Source: Desulforamulus ruminis DSM 2154 (GTDB lineage: Bacteria > Bacillota > Desulfotomaculia > Desulfotomaculales > Desulfotomaculaceae). Taken from it: DNA of 64,000 nucleotides. The first letter of the stretch is position 1, and every line of letters begins with the position of its first letter. Of the stretch, positions 8,638-16,135 are shown in pieces. The stretch lies in the NCBI RefSeq assembly GCF_000215085.1, contig NC_015589.1:2094120-2158119 (forward strand), given 5' to 3'. A program made the translations under genes and the position numbers. The notes under the pieces are model-generated. The model searched no databases, was not told the DNA's origin, and was given only the letters and a program-made list of their open reading frames with translations.

Positions 8638-9552
8638 ATGAGCATAGAAGAACTAGTTCAAGAAAAGCTGCGCCAGGCTTTTCACAATGAAAACCTTGTA
8701 TTCGATAAATCCCGCTTTGCCGGCGGGCTTACCAACTACAACTACATCATGGACATTGCGGGCGTGGAATATGTCATCCGGCAGCCCGGCGGCATGACGG
8801 AACAGATTATTGACCGCAAAATGGAAAGGATTAATAATCAAATTGCCTCGGAGTTCGGCGTAAACTCCCATTGCATTTATTTTGATGAAAACAGCGGAAT
8901 CAAGATCAGTCTCTATATAGAAAACAGCCAAAACATGGCTCAAGCCAACCCCAGCGCCCCCCAAAACCTGGAAACGGTTTCCCGGTTAATGAAAAAAATC
9001 CATTCCTTTCCCAAGCATTTTTCTAACCATTTTGATTGGCAAAGGGAATTGGACAAGTACGAACGGATTATCCAACAGCAGCGGGGCGACTTTTTCTTTG
9101 ATTACACAACCCTGAAAGACCAATTGGTTGATTTTGTCCAAAAAAATATTAAAAGTACCATTTTTGTGCCCTGTCACAATGACACGGTGCCGGAGAACTT
9201 TATCATCGACGCTGCCGGCAGAATCTATCTTATTGACTGGGAATATTCCGGAATGAACGATCCCTGCTGGGATGTGGCGGCCTATATGCTTGAATCCAAG
9301 CTGTCCGACGAAGCCATCCAGTATTTTATTCAGAGCTACTTCGGCCGTCCTCTGACCCCGATGGAAGAATTAAAAATTAAAAGCTTTATGATGGCACAGG
9401 ATTTGCTCTGGACCGCCTGGGCTTTAATCAGGCATTATAACGGCGACGACTTTCTTGAATACTGCTGTGTGCGCTATGAACGTTTCCGAAAAAATATTAA
9501 AACCATGACCAAATCGCCCCATTGTTCCATTGCCGGCATGGTCGTGAGTTAA
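8638..9552 (+). CDS. Choline/aminoglycoside kinase-family protein (LicA-like choline kinase)
   Basis: A 304-residue protein-kinase-like phosphotransferase. The catalytic loop CHNDTVPENFI (His-Asn-Asp) and the metal-binding LIDWEYSGMNDPCWD are the Brenner and DxD-type motifs of the choline kinase/APH family. The N-terminal GGLTNYNYIM resembles the phosphate-anchoring loop. Predicted reaction: ATP-dependent phosphorylation of choline or a similar amino alcohol in the cytosol. ATG 8638 follows ACGGAG. It is divergent from the cut operon, so both may respond to choline; phosphocholine production would compete with CutC for substrate. Ethanolamine or another alcohol is possible as substrate. A strong terminator follows. 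Confidence 0.85.
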   Translation: MSIEELVQEKLRQAFHNENLVFDKSRFAGGLTNYNYIMDIAGVEYVIRQPGGMTEQIIDRKMERINNQIASEFGVNSHCIYFDENSGIKISLYIENSQNMAQANPSAPQNLETVSRLMKKIHSFPKHFSNHFDWQRELDKYERIIQQQRGDFFFDYTTLKDQLVDFVQKNIKSTIFVPCHNDTVPENFIIDAAGRIYLIDWEYSGMNDPCWDVAAYMLESKLSDEAIQYFIQSYFGRPLTPMEELKIKSFMMAQDLLWTAWALIRHYNGDDFLEYCCVRYERFRKNIKTMTKSPHCSIAGMVVS

Positions 9553-9574
9553 ACCAATTAAAAAAGATCATCTC

Positions 9575-9625
9575 CAGGGAGTTTAAAATCTTGCTATGAA
9601 AGGTTTTAAACTCCCTGCTTTGTTT
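9575..9625 (+). terminator. Rho-independent terminator after the choline-kinase-like gene
   Basis: CAGGGAGTTTAAAA pairs with TTTTAAACTCCCTG around a short loop, followed by a T-rich stretch. It begins 22 bp after the stop codon. Confidence 0.85.
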
Positions 9626-9667
9626 TAGATAGCCTGTGATTATATTATGTTAACTTAACCGGGCTTA

Positions 9668-9723
9668 TAAAAAAGGACTGCTGCAAGAGAACTTGGAAAG
9701 GTTCCTATTGCACAATCCTTTTA
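9668..9723. other. Long imperfect hairpin in the 390-bp gap 9553-9944
   Basis: AAAAGGA pairs with TCCTTTT at the outside, TGCAA with TTGCA, and GAAC with GTTC inside. The symmetrical A- and T-flanks could make it a bidirectional terminator, also serving the minus-strand thioredoxin reductase gene that ends at 9945, or a small mobile hairpin. Confidence 0.4.
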
Positions 9724-9730
9724 GATAAAA

Positions 9731-9845
9731 AGAACAGAACACGGATGAACGGATAATACGGATTTGCGCGATTTTAAATTAGGATGACTAAATCAATAAA
9801 ATCAGTGGAAATTTGTAAAATCCGTGTCTATTCTAGGTAACCACT
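9731..9845. repeat. Degenerate ATCCGTG-type intergenic repeat
   Basis: ACGGAT occurs at 9741, 9749 and 9758 in near-tandem register (8- and 9-bp steps), and the reverse-complement form AATCCGTG stands at 9819-9825. Similar ATCCGTG-rich spacers occur in many environmental genomes as far as I remember; the role is unknown. It is not coding. Confidence 0.4.
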
Positions 9846-9944
9846 TGCTCGTTGTGTTCTCTTTCTACTCTTTGCACCTATAACAATCGTTTTGCAAAGC
9901 TTCCTTATTATAAGACTTATTTCAGGCAAAGCCTCCATGGATGA

Positions 9945-11156
9945 CTAGAATTGAGTTTTTAATTTTTCTTTATCCAAGGTGCATTCTAACCGTTTCATTT
10001 CTTTCCCCTGATCCAATACAACAACGGCAGGGGCCATTTTTACATCATATTTTTCCGCCAGCTTTTTCTTTGAGGCCATATCCACTTTGACAATTTTATA
10101 CTCATGGCCCAATTCATTGTTCAGTTCCTCCAACAAGGTACTGAATTCCAAACTTTCATTTACTAAGGCATTGAAAAACAGGAGTAAAACCTTTTTATCA
10201 CTTTGCAGAACATTGGCGTTAAAGCTATTCAGCTCTTCAATATAGCGCTCAGCAGCCACCGCTGCCGTAGCCCCGTCCCCCGCGGCGGAGACAACCTGCC
10301 TTAGGTATTTTACCCGGTTGTCGCCAACGGCGTAGACCCCCTCAAGGTTGGTTTCCATAAGGTCATTTACCGGTATATATCCCCGCTTATCCATCTCTAT
10401 GCCGCTGTCTTTAAGATAGTTGGTTGATGGAACCATTCCTACGAACAGGAATACACCTTGGCACGCCAGTTCTGAAGAAGTGCCGGTTTTTAAATTCTTG
10501 ATTTTTACCCCTTCTACATTCTCTTCCCCGAGAACTTCCTCAATGGTGGAGTTCCATATAAACTCCATTTTTTCGTTATTAAAGGCCCTTTCAGCACTCA
10601 CTTTATTGCAATCCAGGATTCCTTCGTCATGGAGAACAAGCACGGTAACTTTACGGGCAAATTTGGTGATAAACATGCCTTCTTCAATGGCCTGGTCGCC
10701 ACTGCCCACAACCACCACGTCTTCTCCTTCAAAGAACTCGGCGTCACAGGTGGCGCAGTAGGCCACGCCATTTCCCCGCAGTCTTTTTTCACCGGGGATA
10801 TTCAGCAGCCTCGGCTCACTGCCCGAGGCAATAATCACCGCTTTGGCGGAAAATTCCTTGCCCTTCTTGGTCTTAACGATTTTCTCTTCCTGAGAAAAAT
10901 CAACGCTGACCACTTCCCCTTTATGAAACTCAACTCCAAAACTCTGGGCATGTTTATGGAAATCCTTCATTAAATCCGGTCCGCTGACTTGAATATAGCC
11001 GGGATAATTCACGATCTCCCGGGTCGTATCCACCAAGCCGCCAATGGTTCCTTTATTGACAACCAAGGTCTTAAGCTTCGCCCGGCCGCCATAAATCGAA
11101 GCAGCCAGCCCGGCGGGGCCGCCTCCAATAATGATTAAATCGTAAGTTTCAGCCAT
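9945..11156 (-). CDS. trxB: Thioredoxin reductase fused to a cysteine-free thioredoxin-like domain
   Basis: FAD/NAD(P)-dependent disulfide reductase. Residues 1-310 form a TrxR core: the FAD loop GGGPAGLAA, redox motif C134-A-T-C137 in CATCDAEFF, nucleotide loop GSGDQAIEEG, and AVGDNRVKYLRQ near the end. A further ~90 residues follow, with a thioredoxin-like pattern (VLLLFFNALVNESLEF, then cis-Pro in KMAPAVVV) but no CxxC. Typical TrxR is about 310 residues, so the extension is unusual. I use the ATG at 11156; a GTG at 11165 is an alternative. It lies 25 bp after the thioredoxin gene, likely its redox partner and co-transcribed with it. Confidence 0.9.
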   Translation of the reverse strand: MAETYDLIIIGGGPAGLAASIYGGRAKLKTLVVNKGTIGGLVDTTREIVNYPGYIQVSGPDLMKDFHKHAQSFGVEFHKGEVVSVDFSQEEKIVKTKKGKEFSAKAVIIASGSEPRLLNIPGEKRLRGNGVAYCATCDAEFFEGEDVVVVGSGDQAIEEGMFITKFARKVTVLVLHDEGILDCNKVSAERAFNNEKMEFIWNSTIEEVLGEENVEGVKIKNLKTGTSSELACQGVFLFVGMVPSTNYLKDSGIEMDKRGYIPVNDLMETNLEGVYAVGDNRVKYLRQVVSAAGDGATAAVAAERYIEELNSFNANVLQSDKKVLLLFFNALVNESLEFSTLLEELNNELGHEYKIVKVDMASKKKLAEKYDVKMAPAVVVLDQGKEMKRLECTLDKEKLKTQF

Positions 11157-11181
11157 GCCTTTCACATCCCTTTTGATTTAA

Positions 11182-11508
11182 TTATGCGCCAAGAACTTCT
11201 GCAATCTTATCTTCGACTTTCTCATCATCGACGTTCCCCGCCAGTTTTCCTTGATACTCGCCTTCATTGAAAAAAAGGATTTGCGGCACTCCTTTTAAGG
11301 AAAACCTCTGATACAGATCCTTATCCTCTTCCACATCAGCATAGTAGAAACCAAACTTACCCTCATATTCCGGTTTCAATTCTTCCAACATGGGAACTAC
11401 TTCTTTACACACATGGCAGTTTTTTCTTGAAAAGATCACCAGGCAAGGCTCGCAGTTATCATAAATAATTTCTTCAAAACGCTCTGCATCTAATTTTTGC
11501 AACGACAT
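11182..11508 (-). CDS. trxA: Thioredoxin-family protein with CHVC active site
   Basis: A 108-residue thioredoxin-fold protein. The active site is C31-H-V-C34 in SRKNCHVCKEVVP instead of WCGPC; a second CxxC, C19-E-P-C22, lies just ahead, which is unusual. The cis-Pro is in LKGVPQILFF. The ATG at 11508 has GGGGTGGAG upstream; a GTG at 11517 is in frame but lacks room for it. It is followed 25 bp later by the thioredoxin reductase gene. Such non-CGPC thioredoxins with a dedicated reductase occur in anaerobic clostridia next to specialised reductases; the partner here is not evident. Confidence 0.88.
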   Translation of the reverse strand: MSLQKLDAERFEEIIYDNCEPCLVIFSRKNCHVCKEVVPMLEELKPEYEGKFGFYYADVEEDKDLYQRFSLKGVPQILFFNEGEYQGKLAGNVDDEKVEDKIAEVLGA

Positions 11509-11517
11509 AATCTCCAC

Positions 11518-11764
11518 CCCTTGAAATATAGAATAAGATTTATATCAAATACATGGAATAAAACCGTAGGCTTCGGTATAATTGCACAAACAGCGATGAC
11601 ATAGCCGTAGGATTAGAAACAATGCTGCAGCGATTAAATAGAATATTAGAATAGCAAGTGGAGTAGGATTGTCTGGGAGTCACTTTGCCGAGACAAAAGC
11701 GGCACCTCGTGTTAACAAATATCATCCTAAGTCTGCAGTTCGTTTCATCGCTTTTCCTTTTATT
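11518..11764. other. Gap upstream of the thioredoxin gene, no recognised element
   Basis: About 250 bp between the phosphodiesterase terminator and trxA. I see short direct repeats (CCGTAGG twice, CAGCGAT twice) but no gene and no known riboswitch core. The trxA promoter should lie here. Confidence 0.4.
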
Positions 11765-11803
11765 AAAAAGCAGCTATCAGAGTGCTGCTTTTCTGATAGC
11801 TGC
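11765..11803 (-). terminator. Terminator after the phosphodiesterase gene
   Basis: On the minus strand GCAGCTATCAG pairs with CTGATAGCTGC, followed by TTTTTAAT. It starts 16 bp downstream of the stop codon and separates this gene from trxA. Confidence 0.85.
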
Positions 11804-11818
11804 GCATTTAACCATTTA

Positions 11819-13867
11819 TCAGATTTCTTCTGAGAAAATCTGATAAATTGGAGCTCCTTCGCATTGCGCAGGGTAACGCAAACCGAGTAATGCCGAGACT
11901 GAGGGGGCAACGTCAACTTGGCGGATGATACGATCCGTTTTAAAGCCAGGTTTAATACCAGGGCCTGCAGCCACAAAGATGGGCGAAACGGATGTTTCAA
12001 AATAGCCTTCGGAAGTTGAAATGCTATCGCCATGCAGGCGGTTATGCCCTTCTTCAATGGAGAAGAAAATATCGCCGCATTCCGGTCCATGCGTACCAAT
12101 TAGCACGGCATCTTTATTTCTAAGGCAGATGCCCACAACCCGTCTGCCGGTTCTGGCATCTCTGTAATTGTACAAATCGTTGATAATTTGTTCTTCCAAT
12201 TCATACTTATCTTTGGGATCCACAATACCGTATTTGTCACGGCCTTTGAGATTGATATAAATATAGTTGCTGCGGATCTGAACAGCTCTTGTTTTCTCCC
12301 AATCCACTTCTCTTAGGGTATTGCCGTTTTCATCTTTCTTCAGAACGGTATAGCCCAGTTCTTCCATGACCTTTGTATTGAGGCCGCCATATTCTCCTAA
12401 AATAGGAGGTACGTTTTCCCCGACAATGAGGCCGTGGTCACTTACCAGCAGAACGGTCCAGCCTTCATCCAACAGATGCAGGAATTCACCAATATAATCA
12501 TCGGTCTGCACATAGAACTTTTCAATAAACCCTTGATAGGTTATCTCGTCGGTGTGATCCCAGTCGGGCAGTGTCTTGGCTAAGTGCCATAACTGGTGGC
12601 CGGCGCAGTCAATATTGTGCAGGTGTGAGAATATCACTTCATATCCTTTTTCTTTGATGCAGTAATTCAGGCAATCCGCCTGCCATTTGTTGTACTGCAC
12701 CCAAGAGGGTTCAAAAATTTCGCGGACTAATTCGGCATCTTCCCCGCCGATTAAGCTAACAGGCGGAACCTCGCCAACATTGGCAACGATTTCTTTATAG
12801 AGAGATTTGGGATGCCATAATTGGTCATTGGAAATATCCAAAGCGTTGCTGATCCAAAGACGAACGCTATTGCCTGCGGGATCCAATTCTAAAATCTTCA
12901 TGGAACGGCAAGCCGGCTTGGTAACTTCTTTTTTGGTAACATCATCAATGATGCCGGATACCATTTTCCCTTTTTCTAAAACAACAATGGGTTTTTCTGC
13001 TTTCTTATTCTTATAAACAGCCACCCGGTCATATTCGCCGGCTTCGTTTTTAAGAATTAAAGCAGGACGTCTCATAACCCCGCCGGAGGTCAGGATGGTA
13101 AATTCCTTGGCTCCTTCCGGAGCATTGGCCCAACCGGTAGCCTCTTTAAGGGGAGAGTTAACGATATCATAAGCAACCTTACTGCCAATGACCACTTCGG
13201 TATCTTCATCGTCCATCACATAGGTGCGGATTTCGCCGCCTTGACGGGCGGTATCGCCCCACCAGAGTTCCATCATTTCATCATCAACATCATTGTCCAA
13301 GGTGTCTTCCAGATCGGAGATAATGCAGCCAACACCTGCGGGTTTATCTACCCTGGGGGCATAACGCACGCCTTTAATATCCGGGTTGGCCACGATCACT
13401 TTTTCCCAGTCAAGCTGTGCAACACCCATATTGACAGAACCGGGCTGGGTGCCATCCACAACACTCAGATTCTCGCTGTGAGAGGTCGGAGGCCAAGAAC
13501 TCCCGGGCCAGTGCCAAACCATCGTCTTCATACCGGCTTCCGAGGTGATGTTCCATACTTGTTCTGCGGTGCAGTTACGGGAATCCATATTATAAACAAC
13601 TGCGTCCAGGCTTTCCGGAGACTGTCTCCAATAACAAGTGATGCCGTGGGTTCCCGGGTAAGCACCTGTAGCAAGTGTTGTCCAACAAGGAGGTGTAATG
13701 GTTGGAATGGCACCGAGCAGAGTTAAATCTTCTCTGGCGGCTCCACGGTCGATTAATTTCTGTAGGTTGGGCATTTTCCCTTGGGCTAAATATTTGCGGC
13801 TGATTCTGGGGTCCATGCCATCGACGCCCAATACCAACAACTTATTGGTAAGCGGTTTTCTCTTCAT
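11819..13867 (-). CDS. Type I phosphodiesterase/nucleotide pyrophosphatase (alkaline phosphatase superfamily)
   Basis: A 682-residue cytosolic-looking metal-dependent hydrolase. The N-terminus LLVLGVDGMDPR supplies the first metal Asp, the nucleophile region is ITPPCWTTLATGAYPGTHGI, and later metal ligands are in SHLHNIDCAGHQLWH, LLVSDHGL and GTHGPECGDIFF. These are features of the ENPP/AlkP superfamily. No signal peptide is seen. The ATG at 13867 with AAAGGAGATAAATCCC upstream is clearly preferred over the in-frame start 9 codons earlier. It is monocistronic, with its own promoter, operator-like palindrome and terminator. The substrate is unknown; a role on phosphodiesters or phosphonates of choline metabolism would be speculation from proximity. 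Confidence 0.85.
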   Translation of the reverse strand: MKRKPLTNKLLVLGVDGMDPRISRKYLAQGKMPNLQKLIDRGAAREDLTLLGAIPTITPPCWTTLATGAYPGTHGITCYWRQSPESLDAVVYNMDSRNCTAEQVWNITSEAGMKTMVWHWPGSSWPPTSHSENLSVVDGTQPGSVNMGVAQLDWEKVIVANPDIKGVRYAPRVDKPAGVGCIISDLEDTLDNDVDDEMMELWWGDTARQGGEIRTYVMDDEDTEVVIGSKVAYDIVNSPLKEATGWANAPEGAKEFTILTSGGVMRRPALILKNEAGEYDRVAVYKNKKAEKPIVVLEKGKMVSGIIDDVTKKEVTKPACRSMKILELDPAGNSVRLWISNALDISNDQLWHPKSLYKEIVANVGEVPPVSLIGGEDAELVREIFEPSWVQYNKWQADCLNYCIKEKGYEVIFSHLHNIDCAGHQLWHLAKTLPDWDHTDEITYQGFIEKFYVQTDDYIGEFLHLLDEGWTVLLVSDHGLIVGENVPPILGEYGGLNTKVMEELGYTVLKKDENGNTLREVDWEKTRAVQIRSNYIYINLKGRDKYGIVDPKDKYELEEQIINDLYNYRDARTGRRVVGICLRNKDAVLIGTHGPECGDIFFSIEEGHNRLHGDSISTSEGYFETSVSPIFVAAGPGIKPGFKTDRIIRQVDVAPSVSALLGLRYPAQCEGAPIYQIFSEEI

Positions 13868-13961
13868 GGGATTTATCTCCTTTCTTTTTAACATCTATCA
13901 TGGGATTTTTTTAAAACTCTTATGCTTATTGTGTAAGTTCTTACCTTCACTAACTATATTC

Positions 13962-13991
13962 ATTATAGGAATTTTTTCGTTTCCTGTACAA
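13962..13991 (-). promoter_or_regulatory. Sigma-A promoter of the phosphodiesterase gene
   Basis: Minus strand TTGTAC (13986-13991), 18-bp spacer, perfect TATAAT (13962-13967), about 95 bp upstream of the start codon. Confidence 0.75.
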
Positions 13992-14001
13992 TACTCGCTA
14001 A

Positions 14002-14016
14002 TTATACCTGGTATAA
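14002..14016. promoter_or_regulatory. Operator-like palindrome upstream of the phosphodiesterase promoter
   Basis: TTATACC-T-GGTATAA is a perfect 7+1+7 inverted repeat whose edge is 10 bp upstream of the -35 box, a position fitting an activator or a repressor. The half-site resembles GntR-type operators. No regulator gene is adjacent. Confidence 0.6.
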
Positions 14017-14087
14017 GTGCAGCATATATGAAACCTAAGGTTCAAACCGAATTTTTCCAGGGAACCAATTGGTTGTCAAGTAATGCC

Positions 14088-14127
14088 AAAAACCCGCCAA
14101 ATTTTTACCATTGGCGGGTTTTTTTCT
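14088..14127 (-). terminator. Bidirectional terminator
   Basis: AACCCGCCAA pairs with TTGGCGGGTT, with T-runs on both strands (AAAA before, TTTTTTT after). It ends minus-strand transcription of the membrane-protein gene stopping at 14193. Confidence 0.85.
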
Positions 14128-14192
14128 CATTTTTTCTTCATATCAAGTACAAAGTACTCACCGGTCTTACACTCTATTTTGAACCGATGAAA

Positions 14193-14687
14193 TTAAGTTT
14201 TTGATTCTTTAAGTCTTCTATAAAAAATAGCCATCATACAAACAGCGAAAGTAAAAAGACTAAAAATCATTCTTTCCTGCCAGCGAACTTCTTTTGCTTT
14301 AACCTCAATAGAGACATCCCCAGGCTCATTCGGTTTTAGCGTGAGTATGTAGACATGTACAGGATCAGTGACTGCCGTGTGGAATTCTTGTTTATCGTTA
14401 ATTTTGAAAGCAGCCTTTTCGATTCGGTAATATCCATAAATCCTACTTCGGCTATAGACAATAAAGCCGTATTCCCCCTGCCCTTTTAAAACCGTAATCA
14501 ATGAAGATGGCTGCTCCTCCGTTTTTACGATGGTGGCGTTACTCATTCCGTTCTCAAGAGCAAGCTTTAAGGAATGGTTTTGAATATTACTCTTTTTGAC
14601 TGTGTAAACAGCATAGTCATCAATAACAAACAAAATCATCAAGGCCAATATGAAAAATCCACATAAGTTTACAACGAACTTTTTCAT
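14193..14687 (-). CDS. Membrane-anchored hypothetical protein with two TM helices
   Basis: A 164-residue protein with an N-terminal helix (FVVNLCGFFILALMILFVID) and a C-terminal helix (MIFSLFTFAVCMMAIFY) followed by a basic RRLKESK tail. The ~100-residue middle part is predicted outside the membrane, with beta-rich text such as GEYGFIVYSRSRIYGYYRIE. I do not recognise the family. It lies 118 bp downstream of the stalk-domain protein on the same strand; a shared envelope role is possible. Confidence 0.75.
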   Translation of the reverse strand: MKKFVVNLCGFFILALMILFVIDDYAVYTVKKSNIQNHSLKLALENGMSNATIVKTEEQPSSLITVLKGQGEYGFIVYSRSRIYGYYRIEKAAFKINDKQEFHTAVTDPVHVYILTLKPNEPGDVSIEVKAKEVRWQERMIFSLFTFAVCMMAIFYRRLKESKT

Positions 14688-14804
14688 TTCTATCTGCTTA
14701 TCTCTTCATATCCCCTACTCTGAAACGCTCCCAAAATACAGTGGTTCTTGGTGAACCAAAAGGGATATAAATTCTCTCCTGTTTATCGGTTTTAGCGTCA
14801 CCTT

Positions 14805-16028
14805 TTAATACAAATCTTTTTCACTTAAGATATTGGAAGGTTCAATGACAACATTTACATTTTGAATTCCCGGCTTACCCACCATGAGAATATCCCCTTG
14901 ACTTTTTTCCGGAACAAAGCCTTTAGAGGAGTAATAACCGGAGAAAAGCAGCGGAGGAGCCGGTCCCGCCCATAGCTCATATTGGCTGAGAATCCTGGCA
15001 TAACGGGTTGCATAAAACTTCAAGTTATATCCCTTATCCGCTATGACCGGCATGCTATAGCTAATTTCCGTTTGCTCTGTGGGAACCGTTATGGCTTCCA
15101 GTATTTCCCCACTGCCGCTTATTTCCTCAGCCAGAATATAAATGGTTCTGATTTGTCCGGGATATTCATTCGTTAGATAATTTATCGTCAGTTTACCACT
15201 TAATTGCGCCGTCTTAAAAATATAAATATTAAAATCATCATAATTAACCCGATAATCATTCATGGTGGTGGTATAAATTTTGTAATGTTCCAGTGGCTTC
15301 TCGCTTTCTTCAAAAAGGGAGCCATTGTAATAACCATATTGATCATCAAGCTCATATCCCAGGAATTGGAACGGCGTTATCGTGGTTGTATAGTCACAAT
15401 AATTCTTATTTTCCGGGATATAAAAAGAAATTTCCGAGACCTTTTCCGGGCTTCCTTTATAACCATAGTCATATTTTATTATCTTCCCATTTAAGCCGGC
15501 TTTAGGAGCCACATCCCCTTGGGGAAGCAAAATTTTTCCCTTTACTTGAAAGTACTCTTGCTCTCCATAATCCCTCCAGAAGTATAAGTCGGGTATTGTT
15601 TGTAAGTCGCAAATTTTGACCAGGGTATAACCCCCAATATTGTAGCCATTGACCTCAATCCCATCGATAAATACTTTAATATCACTATATAAAATATTTC
15701 CCCTGCTCTTAACAAAGTGAGTGGTTCCGGTTCTTTGCCGGTCGGAAAAGGTGAGGCTGGTTGTTCTGCTTTTCTGATCCCAGGTCATTTCATAGCCATA
15801 GTATTGCAGGTCTTCCACACAAATGCACAATTCATCGTTTACTTCATATACGGGAATGGTCCTTCGTTCGTAATCTTTTAAAATGATGACCATTTTAGCA
15901 TTGCTTTTTTGAAAACTTCCCATAATATCGCCAATGGAGTATTGTTGATACTTTTCTAAGGCATATACTGATTTAACTGGGATCAATGCGAATAACATAA
16001 TAAACAACATAAAATAAGCTTTTTTCAT
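14805..16028 (-). CDS. Secreted protein with copper-amine-oxidase-N/stalk-like domain
   Basis: A 407-residue exported protein. The signal peptide is clear (KKAYFMLFIMLFALIPVKSVYA). The segment around residues 45-160 (RTIPVYEVNDELCICVEDLQ, WDQKSRTTSLTFSDRQ, IKVFIDGIEVNGYNIGGYTL) alternates short strands in the manner of the stalk domain found on many clostridial surface proteins. The C-terminal half is beta-rich with several YYSSKGF/YDYGYKG-like aromatic strands and ends in VNVVIEPSNILSEKDLY. ATG 16028 has GGAGGG upstream and is preferred over the start 8 codons earlier. A promoter lies just upstream. Confidence 0.75.
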   Translation of the reverse strand: MKKAYFMLFIMLFALIPVKSVYALEKYQQYSIGDIMGSFQKSNAKMVIILKDYERRTIPVYEVNDELCICVEDLQYYGYEMTWDQKSRTTSLTFSDRQRTGTTHFVKSRGNILYSDIKVFIDGIEVNGYNIGGYTLVKICDLQTIPDLYFWRDYGEQEYFQVKGKILLPQGDVAPKAGLNGKIIKYDYGYKGSPEKVSEISFYIPENKNYCDYTTTITPFQFLGYELDDQYGYYNGSLFEESEKPLEHYKIYTTTMNDYRVNYDDFNIYIFKTAQLSGKLTINYLTNEYPGQIRTIYILAEEISGSGEILEAITVPTEQTEISYSMPVIADKGYNLKFYATRYARILSQYELWAGPAPPLLFSGYYSSKGFVPEKSQGDILMVGKPGIQNVNVVIEPSNILSEKDLY

Positions 16029-16058
16029 GATTAACCCTCCAAATAACCCCAAATATAC

Positions 16059-16087
16059 ATTATAGTAAGTTGGGGCTCCATTTTAAA
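16059..16087 (-). promoter_or_regulatory. Promoter of the stalk-domain protein gene
   Basis: Minus strand TTTAAA (16082-16087), 17-bp spacer, TATAAT (16059-16064), 31 bp from the start codon. Confidence 0.5.
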
Positions 16088-16135
16088 ACATGGATATAGA
16101 GCCTTACCTAAGGCTTTACTTGGATGAAATTTACA

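Noticed and set aside
11518..11764. Possible riboswitch upstream of trxA
   Set aside because: I compared it with the common riboswitch cores I know (lysine, SAM, glycine, cobalamin, T-box) and found no match; only short repeats are present.
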